A stretch of DNA of 64,000 nucleotides, from positions 27,296,564-27,360,563 of the forward strand of contig NC_092571.1 of the NCBI RefSeq assembly GCF_037975245.1, written 5' to 3'. Every line of letters begins with the position of its first letter. Position 1 is the first letter of the stretch. Below are positions 1-11,100 of this stretch, one piece after another. The notes beneath the pieces were generated by a model. That model ran no database searches, was not told the origin of the DNA, and was given only the letters and a program-made list of their open reading frames with translations. Made by a program: the position numbers and the translations under genes. Source of the DNA: Apostichopus japonicus. Its lineage: Eukaryota; Echinodermata; Holothuroidea; Aspidochirotida; Stichopodidae.

Positions 1-340
1 CCCTAGCCTAAACCATGTGATATGCCTATAACTTAATGAATATCTAATTTGATATTTTCAAGGTTAATCTGGAGACAGGTATGCATTACTGAGTGAGGCC
101 AAATTCATTTTTAGCCCAGAAAAAGCATGATAGACCTAGGGTAGAGTACCCAGAACTTGACCGCCACCCAGAACCTGACCGCTAATTAATAAATAACAAT
201 TAATTGAACAAACATTATACATTTATGTGATTTATGTATTCCACTATATTTTTTACATGTGTTGCTGATGATAACGACCAATATTTTAGCCATTTTGATT
301 ACTAATACTGGTAAAATACATAAATTCAAAAATGGAACTG

Positions 341-704
341 ATTTTTTTGGGGGAAAATTCTGTTTTCTTGAAAAGACCTTTAAGGATTTCACACTAATTA
401 AAATGTGGTAAATATGTAAACGTAACTGAAATCTTTTGGATTTTCTGACTGCTACTATTTAATGTGAAATTATTGAACACTTTCATTAAGGCATAAATTA
501 TAAATTGATTGAAGTACATGAGATCTTTTTGGGAAAATTCTGTTTTCTTGAAAAGACCTTTAAGGATTTCACACTAATTAAAATGTGGTAAATATGTAAA
601 AGTAACTGAAATCTTTTGGATTTTCTGACTGCTACTATTTAATGTGAAATTTTTGAACACTTTCATTAAGGCATAAATTATAAATTGATTGAAGTACATG
701 AGAT
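341..704. repeat. Tandem duplication, two 180-bp copies
   Basis: Two adjacent near-identical copies with a period of exactly 180 bases, about 341-524 and 525-704. They differ at only a few positions (for example aaacgtaac versus aaaagtaac). No coding frame runs through them. The near identity suggests a recent local duplication, or an assembly artefact. Confidence 0.9.
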
Positions 705-1322
705 ATGGGGTTGGTCATGTTCTGGAACTAGAACTAAATTTACATTGCAGTATTCAACCACTATATGGGAAATACACACTGTAGCTGTATTAGTACTGTT
801 TTAACACCAATATGTGATCAATGTTTGAACACACAAATATGCCAAGATGTTGGTTCGTAAATTATAGAAAAATTATTACATAATAGCTTAATTCTTCAAA
901 TGTCAATATCAAACTTGGCAACCATACCGTATGTCTGATTTATTTAAACCTGTATTGGGATATATTTTTAGCAAGTCAACAGGTGCCAAACACTGAAACC
1001 TGATACTGAGTTAACAATGCAGTGTTTTCTGCCTAGTTAGATGTGGCAGCATGAAACAATAAATTAATGGTCATATCAGACTGAAACTGCACTTCAAAGA
1101 GGCAAGTAAATCACAAAACCTTGGTTTTCTGGTTATATTTGCATTCTCTTTCAGATTCATTTGTTATCCTCTGTCAAAACTGACACAGTTATTCACTGAC
1201 CCAGTAGCTCAACAGTGTTGGCAGCTTAGTTTTATGCCATATGGTAGTGAGTACAATGCTCAGTATTACCAAATATCTCAAAACCTTTTGTATTCTCTTT
1301 TTGTATGATCAGGCAAAATGAG

Positions 1323-3305
1323 GAGAGGTCAACTGGAGTCCAATCATTCCTGATGGAGAAGACGACAAAACCCTTAAAGAACATACAGAGGTTATGGAGA
1401 AGGAATTTAAAAAAAAAACACTCCAAAAGTTGATCTAATCAAACAACGAATGGAAATAACTTATGCTCAAAGGCGTAAATTAATTAACTCCAAACCATTT
1501 ATTGTTGAAGTTCAAGAGAATTACCCTGCATTGTTTTCGCCATGCGAAATTGGCAATGAATTCAAACGTCTAACAGATACAGAACTTCACAAAAACTTTG
1601 AAAGCTCTTTAAGCAAGGCTGCAAGTAAAATCTTATCAGAAGTAAAACTAAAGCCACAACTTTTGCCAATAGTGATGAAGTACCTGCAAATTGAGGACAA
1701 GACTGTTGCTGCACTTTTAGTCCTTCCAGTTGTGTTCGAAAACGAGAGAGAGTTCAAACTTTACGAGGTAAGTGATCAACAAAATCATTGCAACGTTAGG
1801 TGATTTGTTTCTTCTCTAATTTCTAGACTTGTTGAGAAGTTGCAAGAAACTAACACACTCATGTTGGCTTTTTACAATCTAAGGACAAAACATTCAAAAT
1901 AGTATCTTAGGCAAGGTTTCTGCCAGAAAATTTGAAGGGGGGGGGGAGGGGGGGTGGTGAAGTCGGTGAACCACCTAAAAAAGAAAAATCAATAAAAAAC
2001 AACAAATACCCGAGAAAAAAATCTGACTCGTGCTGACTCGCGAGGGTGATCGCCAAGTATAGGCGTAGAGTCAGTATGCGATTTAGTCCCAAAATTTACT
2101 GTAGCTATTTTCAGATTTTATATGTCATTTTGGTAAAAGCAAATAGATTATAAAGACTTGTTGATTCCTTGCCAGAGCCAAAAGGAATCTCAACCTATGC
2201 AGTCATGCTTGTGTGTGTGTCTGTGTTCAAGACTCAAAATAAGACCACACAAATGCGCCCCTCAAATGCGGGAAAAAACGGTTTGCGGGTGCACACAACA
2301 AAGGCAAACGAAAAGATTTGAGGGTAAAAAAAGAAATGTGTCCGAGAACAACTGACGGCTGCCTAGGCTCCTTATTGTACAAACTTGTAGGATGTTCCAG
2401 TACGGAGCCTAGTCACGTGTTGGGTGTTCTCGGACAAAGTTTATTTGCTGGTAAACAAACCTCTGTGCTGGCAGACAATGCTATTCCACCAGCAAAGTTT
2501 TGCGAGTAATAAAAACCTTAATTAGAGCTTTGGTGACACCGCTTGTAAACATAAGTGAACAATACAAGATCCAACCATTCTCATACTTGGTAGGTGGAAT
2601 ACCCCGAGTGAGTACATGATCCTTATTGTTTTTGGTCAAGGTCAAAAAACCTACACTGGGTATGTACATTGCTTGTAAACGCTAATAATAATAATGTATG
2701 CTTTTATATAGCGCATTACACATGAGTCTCAATGTGCTTTAAATCCATTACCACTGGTCATGGTATAACTCGTATGACCCACACATACAGTACGTGGGTA
2801 CAAGGCTGCTGAGATCAGCACCAAATTCACAAGTTACACCTCTGCAATTACAATTAGTTTTTTTTTTTAAATCAACCAACTCAAAACCGAACATGGAAGC
2901 CAATGAATAAAATATCTTGCTAACATTTTCCTATCCCCACCTCTGATAAACAAACCCACTGAGTGTTTATAACTTGTGGTTTTGCTTTTCTATTAGCAGG
3001 AAGAGACATCTCGAGATCATGTTGTGGACGCAGCAGAAAATGCGGATTCATTTGTTGCAGTTATTGGGGACATGATGAAGCCAAAGTGCTGTTATACCGT
3101 TGTTGAAAAACACATTGTATTTGACACTGCAAATGTTGTTTCTGCGACCAGCTCTTTGTTCGGACTCCTGTACGCCTGCAACATTCACTACACCACGACT
3201 ACGCTTGAAACATACACCTTCATTCAGAAATTCTGCATGAAATTGAGTGACAAACTGAAGACCCCAAGGAGAGTAAGGACATTCGTTGAAAAGATTAGAG
3301 AGTGA
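1323..3305 (+). CDS. SAMD3-like protein, C-terminal domain (partial, frameshifted)
   Basis: Two exons can be read. Exon one runs from about 1323 to 1767 and ends at GAG|GTAAGT. Exon two starts at 3000 after a pyrimidine-rich tract and TTAGCAG, and ends at TGA 3303-3305. The junction is phase 0. The peptide has the order seen in the C-terminal domain of 'sterile alpha motif domain-containing protein 3-like' proteins of fish and invertebrates: VNWSPIIPDGEDD, then a charged helix, a QRR-LI segment, YPALFSP, and a leucine-rich middle with LLVLPVVF. That comparison is from memory. The upstream part (GEDD...EKEFKKK) is one base out of frame with the rest; the shift falls in the A10 run at 1409-1418. 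It is either a real lesion or a homopolymer error. The N-terminal exons were not found and may lie before the window. The molecular function of this domain is unknown to me. Confidence 0.55.
2683..2860 (-). mobile_element. LINE/SINE 3' tail (L2/CR1-like)
   Basis: Read on the minus strand it ends in CAATGTGCTT...AATGCGCTATATAAAAGC followed by (ATT)n. This is the usual 3' end of L2/CR1-type elements and their SINEs. It sits in the intron of the SAMD3-like gene. No coding part is seen. Confidence 0.5.
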
Positions 3306-3531
3306 GTTACTCTTTCTTTATCATGACTGGAGTACTTGTGTGCTACTGTACTGTCGTACTATACTGTAGCAGCAATTCAGAAATTCTGCATGAAATTGAG
3401 TGACAAACTGAAGACCCCACGGAGAGTAAGGACATTTGATGAAAAGATTAGAGATTAGTGAGTTAGTCTTTCTTCATCATGACTGGAGTTCTTGTGTGCT
3501 ACCTAACTATTGTATTATACTGTAGCAGCAT
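3222..3531. repeat. Tandem duplication of the last coding segment and 3' flank
   Basis: The segment 3222-3373, which covers the last 28 codons of the SAMD3-like gene and its 3' flank, is repeated at 3374-3531. The second copy carries substitutions and a changed end, and lies past the stop codon, so it is not translated. Confidence 0.85.
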
Positions 3532-3539
3532 CCTTCTTG

Positions 3540-5640
3540 TGTGATACTGTACGTCTCAATGCAAACTTAGTATCATATGACATGTGCTATAGCATCCTGG
3601 TTGTTGACTGACTGTCTTCCTATCCAAATAACATCACAAAATACTTTTCAATAAATCAGCATGTTTCCTAAACAATTCTACAGTATAGAGTGGAAGTTTA
3701 TTAATGTGACAAATGAGTTTTGTATGCACATTACAATAAGTATCCTGGTGACCTAGGATATTCATTTTTTATCGTTCAGTTTATATTGATTGGGACGGCT
3801 TTATTTAAATTAATAAATGTTTGCATGCACGTCGGTATAAAAAAGCTTTATCAATCCTTATCATTTGTTGCCATCGGTAAATCAAATCTATGGCAGATAC
3901 TGTACATGTATGTGCCTGAGTATATAATGTCATATCTATCGAATCCATGATTAACCCTTATCATGTTGAATTTATTAGAGGGCAGGCTCCATGTTGGCTT
4001 CAATAGAGCTCTGCAAGAGCGGCGACGTGGGTTCGACCAATAGGGGAAAAAACAGTCGTTCTAGCCTACCGCTACCATAATCTAGAATTTAAGCTAGGAA
4101 TGCAAATGGGGGGCACTCATTCGGCATAGATATAGCATTTAAAAAACATGTCGCCTACAGCAGGATAAGGGTTAAAGCAAATCAGAATGTTATTTTCCTC
4201 ATCAGTTTTCCTAACATAATTAGTTGTGTTGTACGTATTTACATTTTACTTGACAAAGATTTATCACTATACTTGTGGCACATTGCGTTTCGGCAATTTT
4301 GCAACTAATTTTATAACAGACCATCATCTGATAGCTTATGGTAGAATATATTTATTTCTTACTCTGGCATCTTTACCTAATTTTAAGGATTAATTGCATA
4401 ATTAACATGCAAAACAAACTTGCTGTTCCAACTTTTACAGGTTAGGGCCCGGATTATGTCACAATCTTACAGCGTTTTGTGTGATTGTGTTTACCACTCA
4501 TTTAATGTGAGTGATTAAATTAAACATTTTTGGTAATATGCAAAATTATCACATTGTCCTGACAAGACGAGGTTCTAAGAAAAACGCAATGTGCCACTTT
4601 AAACAAAATTGAAAAAATGGTCCTGCATGTAATAGGACGAAATATTGGGCTGCAAAGTGATTATTAAATACAAATAAAAACTTACGACAACTTTTGTTGT
4701 ACCGAGACAACTTTTGCGGCAAATCAGAAACTTTGTTATTTTCTTAATCAGTTATTATTCAACCTGTTTTTACATTCTTCTAACTATTGACAACTTGATT
4801 GTTCATAATAAAGGTCCTTATCTTTCACCGCAAGTCTACCAGAAATTGGCTTAACTGGTCAGCTTAATTGATGTATTGTATGGCACTTTAGGTCATATAC
4901 AGAATTATCCATCCTGGGATGTAAAATTCTCTTGTGGGCGAGAAAAATGGATCTTTCAAAATAATGTAATAAATAATTATAATTCATGTTGGTCAAGGGG
5001 GGGGGGGGGGGTAATTACAAGTTCATTATTTGTATCAATTTATTACATTACAAGTAACTCCTGTCAAATTTAGTATTTAATGTAGGGGGGGGGGTAGGGA
5101 CAGACGAACACTCCGAAACCACAGTCTATTTATAATCTTTAAATGGTCTTTAAAAGGATTACACACATACATGTGTAAGGGATTTACACAGTACAGCATA
5201 TACCCATGGCTATTTGTATTTTTTATTCCTAGCACATGGTCCCTTTGGTTGGGGTCAAAGGTCATCAAAATATTACATCTATGATATTGTTATTGCTCTT
5301 CTCTAACTGGTGACTAGTTAAAAGTTACAATCTCTTTCACATATCTTGCTCAGGTAGTATTATGTAATATTTCACTTGCATATAATTAATATTTCGACTA
5401 TTAGTTCCTAACATTTCATGCTCAAGGCCTAACCCACTATATAGTTAAGAACGACAAATTGAAATAAGGTGGTGGGGGGGGGCATGTATTACATGTGTAT
5501 TTATTAAACATATATACTTATTATTTTGTTATAGTAACCCTACTGTTTTTCTTTTTATCAAAGCTTGTTTAAATCGTCCTTTGAAGTTGTGACAATAAAT
5601 GCAGTTGTTTTTTGAAAATATATGCTTTGTTACTTATTCA
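3540..5640. other. Non-coding stretch
   Basis: AT-rich sequence with short G runs (4998-5010, 5084-5093, 5472-5481). The open frames here are short and lack coding character. I see no gene or element with definable ends. Confidence 0.5.
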
Positions 5641-6095
5641 GCAACACTGGGATAGTACATCCTGGTGTAGTTTATCCCAGATTTTGGTGTAACCTGTAGG
5701 TTACACCACTTCCTCGGTTGCAACTTTTGCTACCACCAGAAAGTGAGGAAACCTTTAGTTACCTCAGATACTGGTGTAATAGTCCCCAGCTATTTAAGGA
5801 ATGTATGTTACCCCCCAAGCCGGGAAACCTCTGGTTTTCTCCCTATCTTAGGATACGTTACCCCTAAACTTGAGGAAACCAACAAACCCTTGGATGTGAG
5901 GAAATGTTAGGTTTCCCCAATACCTAAGGAAACAATACTACTTAACTTGAGGAAATCTAATTTTGACGAAAACCCCAAGTTTGAAGGAAACGTCAAGGTT
6001 TCCCTTCGGGTGCGGAAACCTGGTTACCCCAAAAACTGGTGGTAGCCTGGTTGCACCCACTTTTTGGGGTAACCTGACCCCATTTTTTTTTACAG
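5640..6095. repeat. Degenerate GGTTACC/GGAAACC repeat tract
   Basis: A run of diverged units mixing TTACCCC, GAGGAAACC and GGTTTCC, for example ACTTGAGGAAACC and CTGGTTACCCCAAA. Spacing is irregular at roughly 30-40 bases. Because GGTTTCC and GGAAACC are complementary, the tract can form many short hairpins. The right edge reads into TTTTTTTTACAGTG, which looks like a transposon end. I could not find a matching left terminus. Confidence 0.6.
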
Positions 6096-6239
6096 TGAAT
6101 GAGCAAGAGTTGTTCCAGGATGTAATCTCAGGTTTTTCTGAAGAGACATAAGGATGAGTGCTAAGAAGACTGTACTGGTCTATAAAGAGCAACTTTGTTA
6201 TAAAATAATTTATTTGGTATTTAGGCAATTGTTTGTAGC

Positions 6240-7190
6240 GGTAACTTACCCAGGGTTGCCTTGTTCATATTTTGTACGTTTTTGGGGTGGGTTGCACTTG
6301 CGTCGATGGGTTCCGGCTCTGTTTAGCAACAGAGAACCGCATAGTAGCACACCAAGCAGAGTGGTGCGTGTCATTTGCTCCGCTCTTATTGAGTTGCCCC
6401 CAGTTGACCTGTCACGGCCGGCCTTCGTTCACAGTTCCTTGCGGGATAGGGCCTTGAATGCAATTGTTTGTACAGGGACGTCATCCTACCGAGGTATGGC
6501 GCTCGGTGCATTCAAGGCTGAATGGTTGCAGGCTCCGTGAGCTTGCATGGAGAATTGCACACGGTGCCTTGGTGACCAATCTGGAAAGGTATCACTGGCG
6601 ATTGGGTGATGGACTGTGCCCGAGGACCGGCTGCAACAGCTTAGAGAGTACTGCCCATGTTTTTTGGCATTGCTCCTTTGTATTAAACTTGTGGGAGTGG
6701 TTTCAGACCTGTTTAACGGGAGACCGTTCCTGGTCGGTAGGACAGGGTTTTGTTTTATATGAGTTAGATCCTCCAGTTTGTTCTGTTGCTGTGTTGCAGC
6801 GTATTTTTTATGTTTGTTCTGTTGTAAAAAAACTTGCTTGGAGGAATAGATGTGATGTTGTTTTTAGGGGGAAATTTGCCAGTTGGCAGGCAGCCCTGGA
6901 GGCGGCGAAGTGTGACATTCGCCTCCAGGTTGAAGGCGATTTTCACCGTTTATCTGGGGCTGCCTTTTTTGGACGATGGTGTGCTGGGGAGGGGTGTTTT
7001 GTTTCGCTGCGTGCTGGTCGTCCTTTTGTAGTTTTTTGAATGTTTAAGTGGGTGGTTGGGCGTTTTGTCTCTGCAGGTCGGTGGGCGTATTTACTTTTTT
7101 GGCTCGCTTGACCTGAGTTTCGTTTGTAATAATGGGATGGTTCGGTAGTGCCGTTTGGCCGTGACGTTTTGTATCCCGCATGGCGGGTCA
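6240..7190 (+). mobile_element. Non-LTR retrotransposon fragment, reverse-transcriptase C-terminus
   Basis: The frame at 6458-7039 encodes RELAWRIAHGAL followed by CPRTGCNSLESTAHVFWHC. That is the zinc-knuckle-like (zf-RVT) region found after the reverse transcriptase of many LINEs. The segment just before it reads in another frame (6154-6540, PPVDLSRPAFVHSSLRDRAL), so one frameshift lies near 6460. GC content is higher than in the surroundings. The catalytic RT core is absent, so this is a 5'-truncated dead copy. The LINE clade was not determined. Confidence 0.7.
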
Positions 7191-7199
7191 CGAAAAAAG

Positions 7200-7890
7200 C
7201 ACACTTTGTAAAAGTCTCTTTACATTTCAATCACATCAAATCATAGTGGCTGTAAGACATGAATATTCACAAATTAAAACTGATGGAAGCAACATTTGCT
7301 AGCGGTTAGCCGAGTATTATGTCTACAATTGATTTGAATTATTAAGATAAAAACATAACAACGCTGCTTGGCGCTGTTAACCAACGCAGCAAAGGGTAAA
7401 TGATATTAAATGTAACGATAATTTTACACAATTAAAACTTTAGTGTCTCCAAATTTGGCGCAAAACACTATACATGTAGCTTAGCTTGAAACAGATATTA
7501 TCTCTTGTTTACACTTGGCTTAGGAGAAAATAATACTGTATACAGCACTGCACTTTTCACACCATCAGTATTGATTTAAACCGTTGTCACGCAACCATTT
7601 ACATGCTGTATAGATAACATTCAAGAGCAAACCGACTCGCACTTTCTGTTTCGTGTAATATTTTATGCTCCGATGAAGTGAAAAAGCCACATTACATAGC
7701 AAATATCAGAAAGAAGAAACAACATAAAATAAAAGGAGCTTTTGACCAAACACTGCAGTCTGACCATAGCAACAAAATAAACATGATGTGGAACGTTGAT
7801 CACAGAATTAACTTAACCTTACGCAAAAGAGTCTTATTTTCAATTTAGAAGATGCGCTCAATTGTATACGTGTTGAAACTTTGATTGTAG
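7200..7890. other. Non-coding stretch
   Basis: AT-rich sequence with no long frame or repeat structure that I can support. Confidence 0.5.
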
Positions 7891-7985
7891 GAGGCCTACG
7901 ACTAAGTTCTGATAATGAATTCAGGGATACAATGGAATTCATTACCCACTATTTCTCCAAGCGTAGACAGAACCAACTTAAAGAA
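7891..7985 (+). CDS. Orphan exon candidate, unrecognised
   Basis: A 95-base segment lies between an acceptor (TTGATTGTAG) and a strong donor (GAA|GTAAGTATG). One frame is open and coding-like: after GLRLSSDNEFRDTMEF comes ITHYFSKRRQNQLKE. The same frame stays open upstream of the acceptor for about 30 codons, so the exon could be longer. I do not recognise the protein and saw no partner exon nearby. It could be a chance frame with good splice sites. Confidence 0.3.
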
Positions 7986-7989
7986 GTAA

Positions 7990-8915
7990 GTATGCTTGTA
8001 ACTATAAATTACAGAAGATGCGGTGACATTGTCACACCTTACTTTACACATTGAGTTTTAAAAGGTACAGTAACGTTATTGCTATATTCAAACTATAGCC
8101 TTTTGATTAAAATTCTTAAAAACTGTAGACACATTGCAATTTGTATTGATTTCAGTCAATGATTGTTTCATGAAGTTGTTGCTTAACAATTAACAGTTTA
8201 AGACACTTCAGTATCACCGCAACATTATCAAAATGCTTTCGTGAAGGCAGAATAAGCGGAAATACTATATGTGACTGTATATATTGCTATATGATGATTA
8301 TTGTTTCACTGAAATATCTCTTTAAATATCATACATTTAAGCATTACAGGTACTGCATTGCCGAAAACACTTCCTTGTATTAGCATTCAATTAAGGGCAC
8401 TATAACAGCTATTACAACTATCCACGTACATCTTTCTATGAATTTCCCTCTTTGAATTGTTAAAAAGTGAAATGGTGTGAAACTGAAAGGGCCCCCCCCC
8501 CCCAAACTCCCCTCCCCGATGAAGAGACTTTGAAAAGACACAAACTTGAGCTTAAGTATTACACATCAATTAGTGCAAACGCCTATAGTGATTTAAATAA
8601 ATATTAATTGCGTACTTAGAAATGTTGAAATAATTTCCCCTAGAATTTGATGACACAACACCACAACGGCATGACCTTCAATTTTTCAATTGCTGAAAGT
8701 AACGTTTTGGACATTTGACGATCAAGATAAAACGCAAATGGAAAACTGTTTTCTCACAAACAGTTATAATTTCGACAACTAATGACCGACTTCCACGTTC
8801 TTATTACGTTGAAGTCAGAAGAGCGGTAATGCGGTAACGTGTGTTGTAACTTGATCCGTACTTTGTCTATTTTCCTTTTAATCAATGCCCTTCTCTTAAG
8901 ACTCTAAAGCATGTG
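7990..8915. other. Non-coding stretch
   Basis: AT-rich; a C10 run at 8494-8503. No gene seen. Confidence 0.5.
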
Positions 8916-9297
8916 GTGATCAGCAAGGGCGTAGGAACCGGGGGGCTGGGGTGCGCCAGCCCCAGTGAAAAATATAGAGGGGTGGAAGTATCATTCCGCC
9001 CCCCCCCCCGCTTCGCAAGTCAGAAAACCCCTTTTTCATTTCCAAATGAGAAAAAAAAAACCTCATTTGGAGCACCAAATTGCATCTAAGGCCAGGTGAA
9101 AATGCAAAATTATATACAAAATGGAGTGGGTGGCTTGAAGTGTGCTATATTGCACCAAATTGCATCTGAGGCCACCTGGAAATGCCAAAAAAAGTCCAAA
9201 GGGGGAACCCCTCCCCTTAGACCCCTCGCCCAGGCCGGCCATCAGTCTTCAGCCCCACCCCCACTCAAAAGTACCTTCCTACGCCACTGGTGATCAG
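8916..9297. mobile_element. hAT-type MITE with perfect 8-bp TSD
   Basis: The element spans 8924-9289 (366 bp). It is flanked by the direct repeat GTGATCAG at 8916-8923 and 9290-9297. Its ends are inverted: left CAAGGGCGTAGGAA, right (reverse complement) CAGTGGCGTAGGAA. An 8-bp target duplication and CA(G/A)...GGCGTAG ends fit the hAT superfamily. The inside is G/C-rich with homopolymers and codes for nothing, so it is non-autonomous. Confidence 0.85.
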
Positions 9298-9299
9298 GG

Positions 9300-10175
9300 T
9301 GTCTTCGATGAGTAACTTCAAATAGCACGCAACGTTTAAGTTGAACACTGAAAGTCAAGACCACATTAAGTGGTTCAAACCATTATTGCATAGGGTGTTG
9401 AATTGTTTAACACATAATGTGTATTATCTATAGCCAATGTCCCTTTCGTATTTTGTTTAAATTACCACCTATTTTTATGATATTGTAGCAGAAAACATAT
9501 TTCCACTTGCTTTATTGATATGTGGGTTAGGAGTGTTGTGGTTCCTTTATTATGATTCTTGAAAGGATGAAATACCCGTATGCAGATGAAAATATCACGT
9601 TATCACGTGACAACATGTAAGTGACCAAGGCCACAATTTATATTTCAATAAGAAAAATCGATTTGATAAAAATAGTTTTTATGGTTCTTTGTGTTTCTTG
9701 AAAAAAAGTAGTGGTGTTACGGATCAAATAATCCTCTATAACGTAAACTGAGGAAGATTCTTTGTATTTGTGCTTTCATTTATTTTTATTTTTATTTTGT
9801 GCTTTCAGTTTCACTGTAAATATTATTTGTACTTTGTAAAGTTGATCATCATACGCATGCTGCTCTCTATCTAGATCGTTTTTAGGTAAATAACGACATC
9901 ATCATCTTTACAGATCATGCAATAAATGGTAAAGAAAGTCTTTACATATGTTCTATGGTAGGTACATATAAAAAATACTGGAGATACTCAATATATGTGT
10001 TATATCGAAAGTAAACTACGTTCAAACGCCTTGTATTAAAGTATACTGAATATATATTATGTCATAAAAATGCTCTTATGATCTAGATTTTCTTTCGATT
10101 CGATTGTGAATCGCTTGACTTTATAACAATCGACATGCTTGCTTCACAGTATAAACTGAGTAGGTGTTCAACGCT
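9300..10175. other. Non-coding stretch
   Basis: AT-rich sequence with no supported gene or element. Confidence 0.5.
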
Positions 10176-10177
10176 TA

Positions 10178-10179
<2 letters not shown>

Positions 10180-10271
<92 letters not shown>

Positions 10272-10384
10272 GTGAATATTGTGAATATTGACCAACATTC
10301 TAAGTGATATATATATATATATGTGTGTGTATATATATATATATGTATATGTATATATATGCACACAAACATATACATATATAG
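10180..10384. repeat. (TA)n microsatellite
   Basis: A pure TA run at 10180-10271, then an interrupted TA/TG tract to about 10384. Its right edge coincides with the left edge of the duplicated Ig-receptor block. The other copy of that block also starts directly after a (TA)n tract, at 58322. Confidence 0.95.
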
Positions 10385-11100
10385 TACCACATGTATCAAC
10401 ATTACATGAGTTGTAACGTATATTACATGATTTACCTTCACGTACCACCATGCGTGCAATAATGCCAGAAAGTTGTATTAAATACAATTTTATCAATCTC
10501 GATTCATTATTCTATACTCCTAATGTATCATTCTTTCTGGCTGTCGACAGTGCGTGGCGGTTCGCAATAGCATAGTCTCAACAAATGAGACCAACGAAAG
10601 GGAAATTAATTGGTTGTCGTCTGTGCGCCCATCTGCCATTCTGTGCGTGGAGGTCAGTGTTAAGGCTCTGGCTCTTACAATAGGTCATATGAATGGAGGA
10701 AACACTATGTAGTTAAATAACCCCTGTTGGGGTAGCACCCCACCCCCTGTGTCCTCCACATCGACTCCGCTCACCAGAAATGGTGGTTTGCTAACAAACA
10801 GACCATTGTCCCAAAGTTCCCAGACTACTGTATATGTAAACAGTCTATTATAGTAAGACGTCTGTTCAGCTGCATAACACAAATGTCGCATTGGAGGGAT
10901 GGATATATTCAGACAAAATCCACCAATGTGTATCATGTTACCTGATACAACAGAATGCCGTCTGTCATTAACTCTTTTTGGATTGTCACGGTAATTTGAT
11001 GATAAAGTACTAAATACTGTATTTAACACAATTATAAAAAAAATAATGAATCAAAACCAAAACGTAATATATGAATATAAGTTAATAACATAAAGAATAA

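Noticed and set aside
10083-10496. Ile/Tyr-rich frames over TA repeats (also 19565, 39152, 58089)
   Set aside because: Products of the TA dinucleotide period, with no coding sign in the flanks.
10685-11029. 114-residue frame 3' of the Ig receptor (related frame at 58631)
   Set aside because: It lies in the 3' flank, its frame is not kept in the second copy, and no domain is seen.
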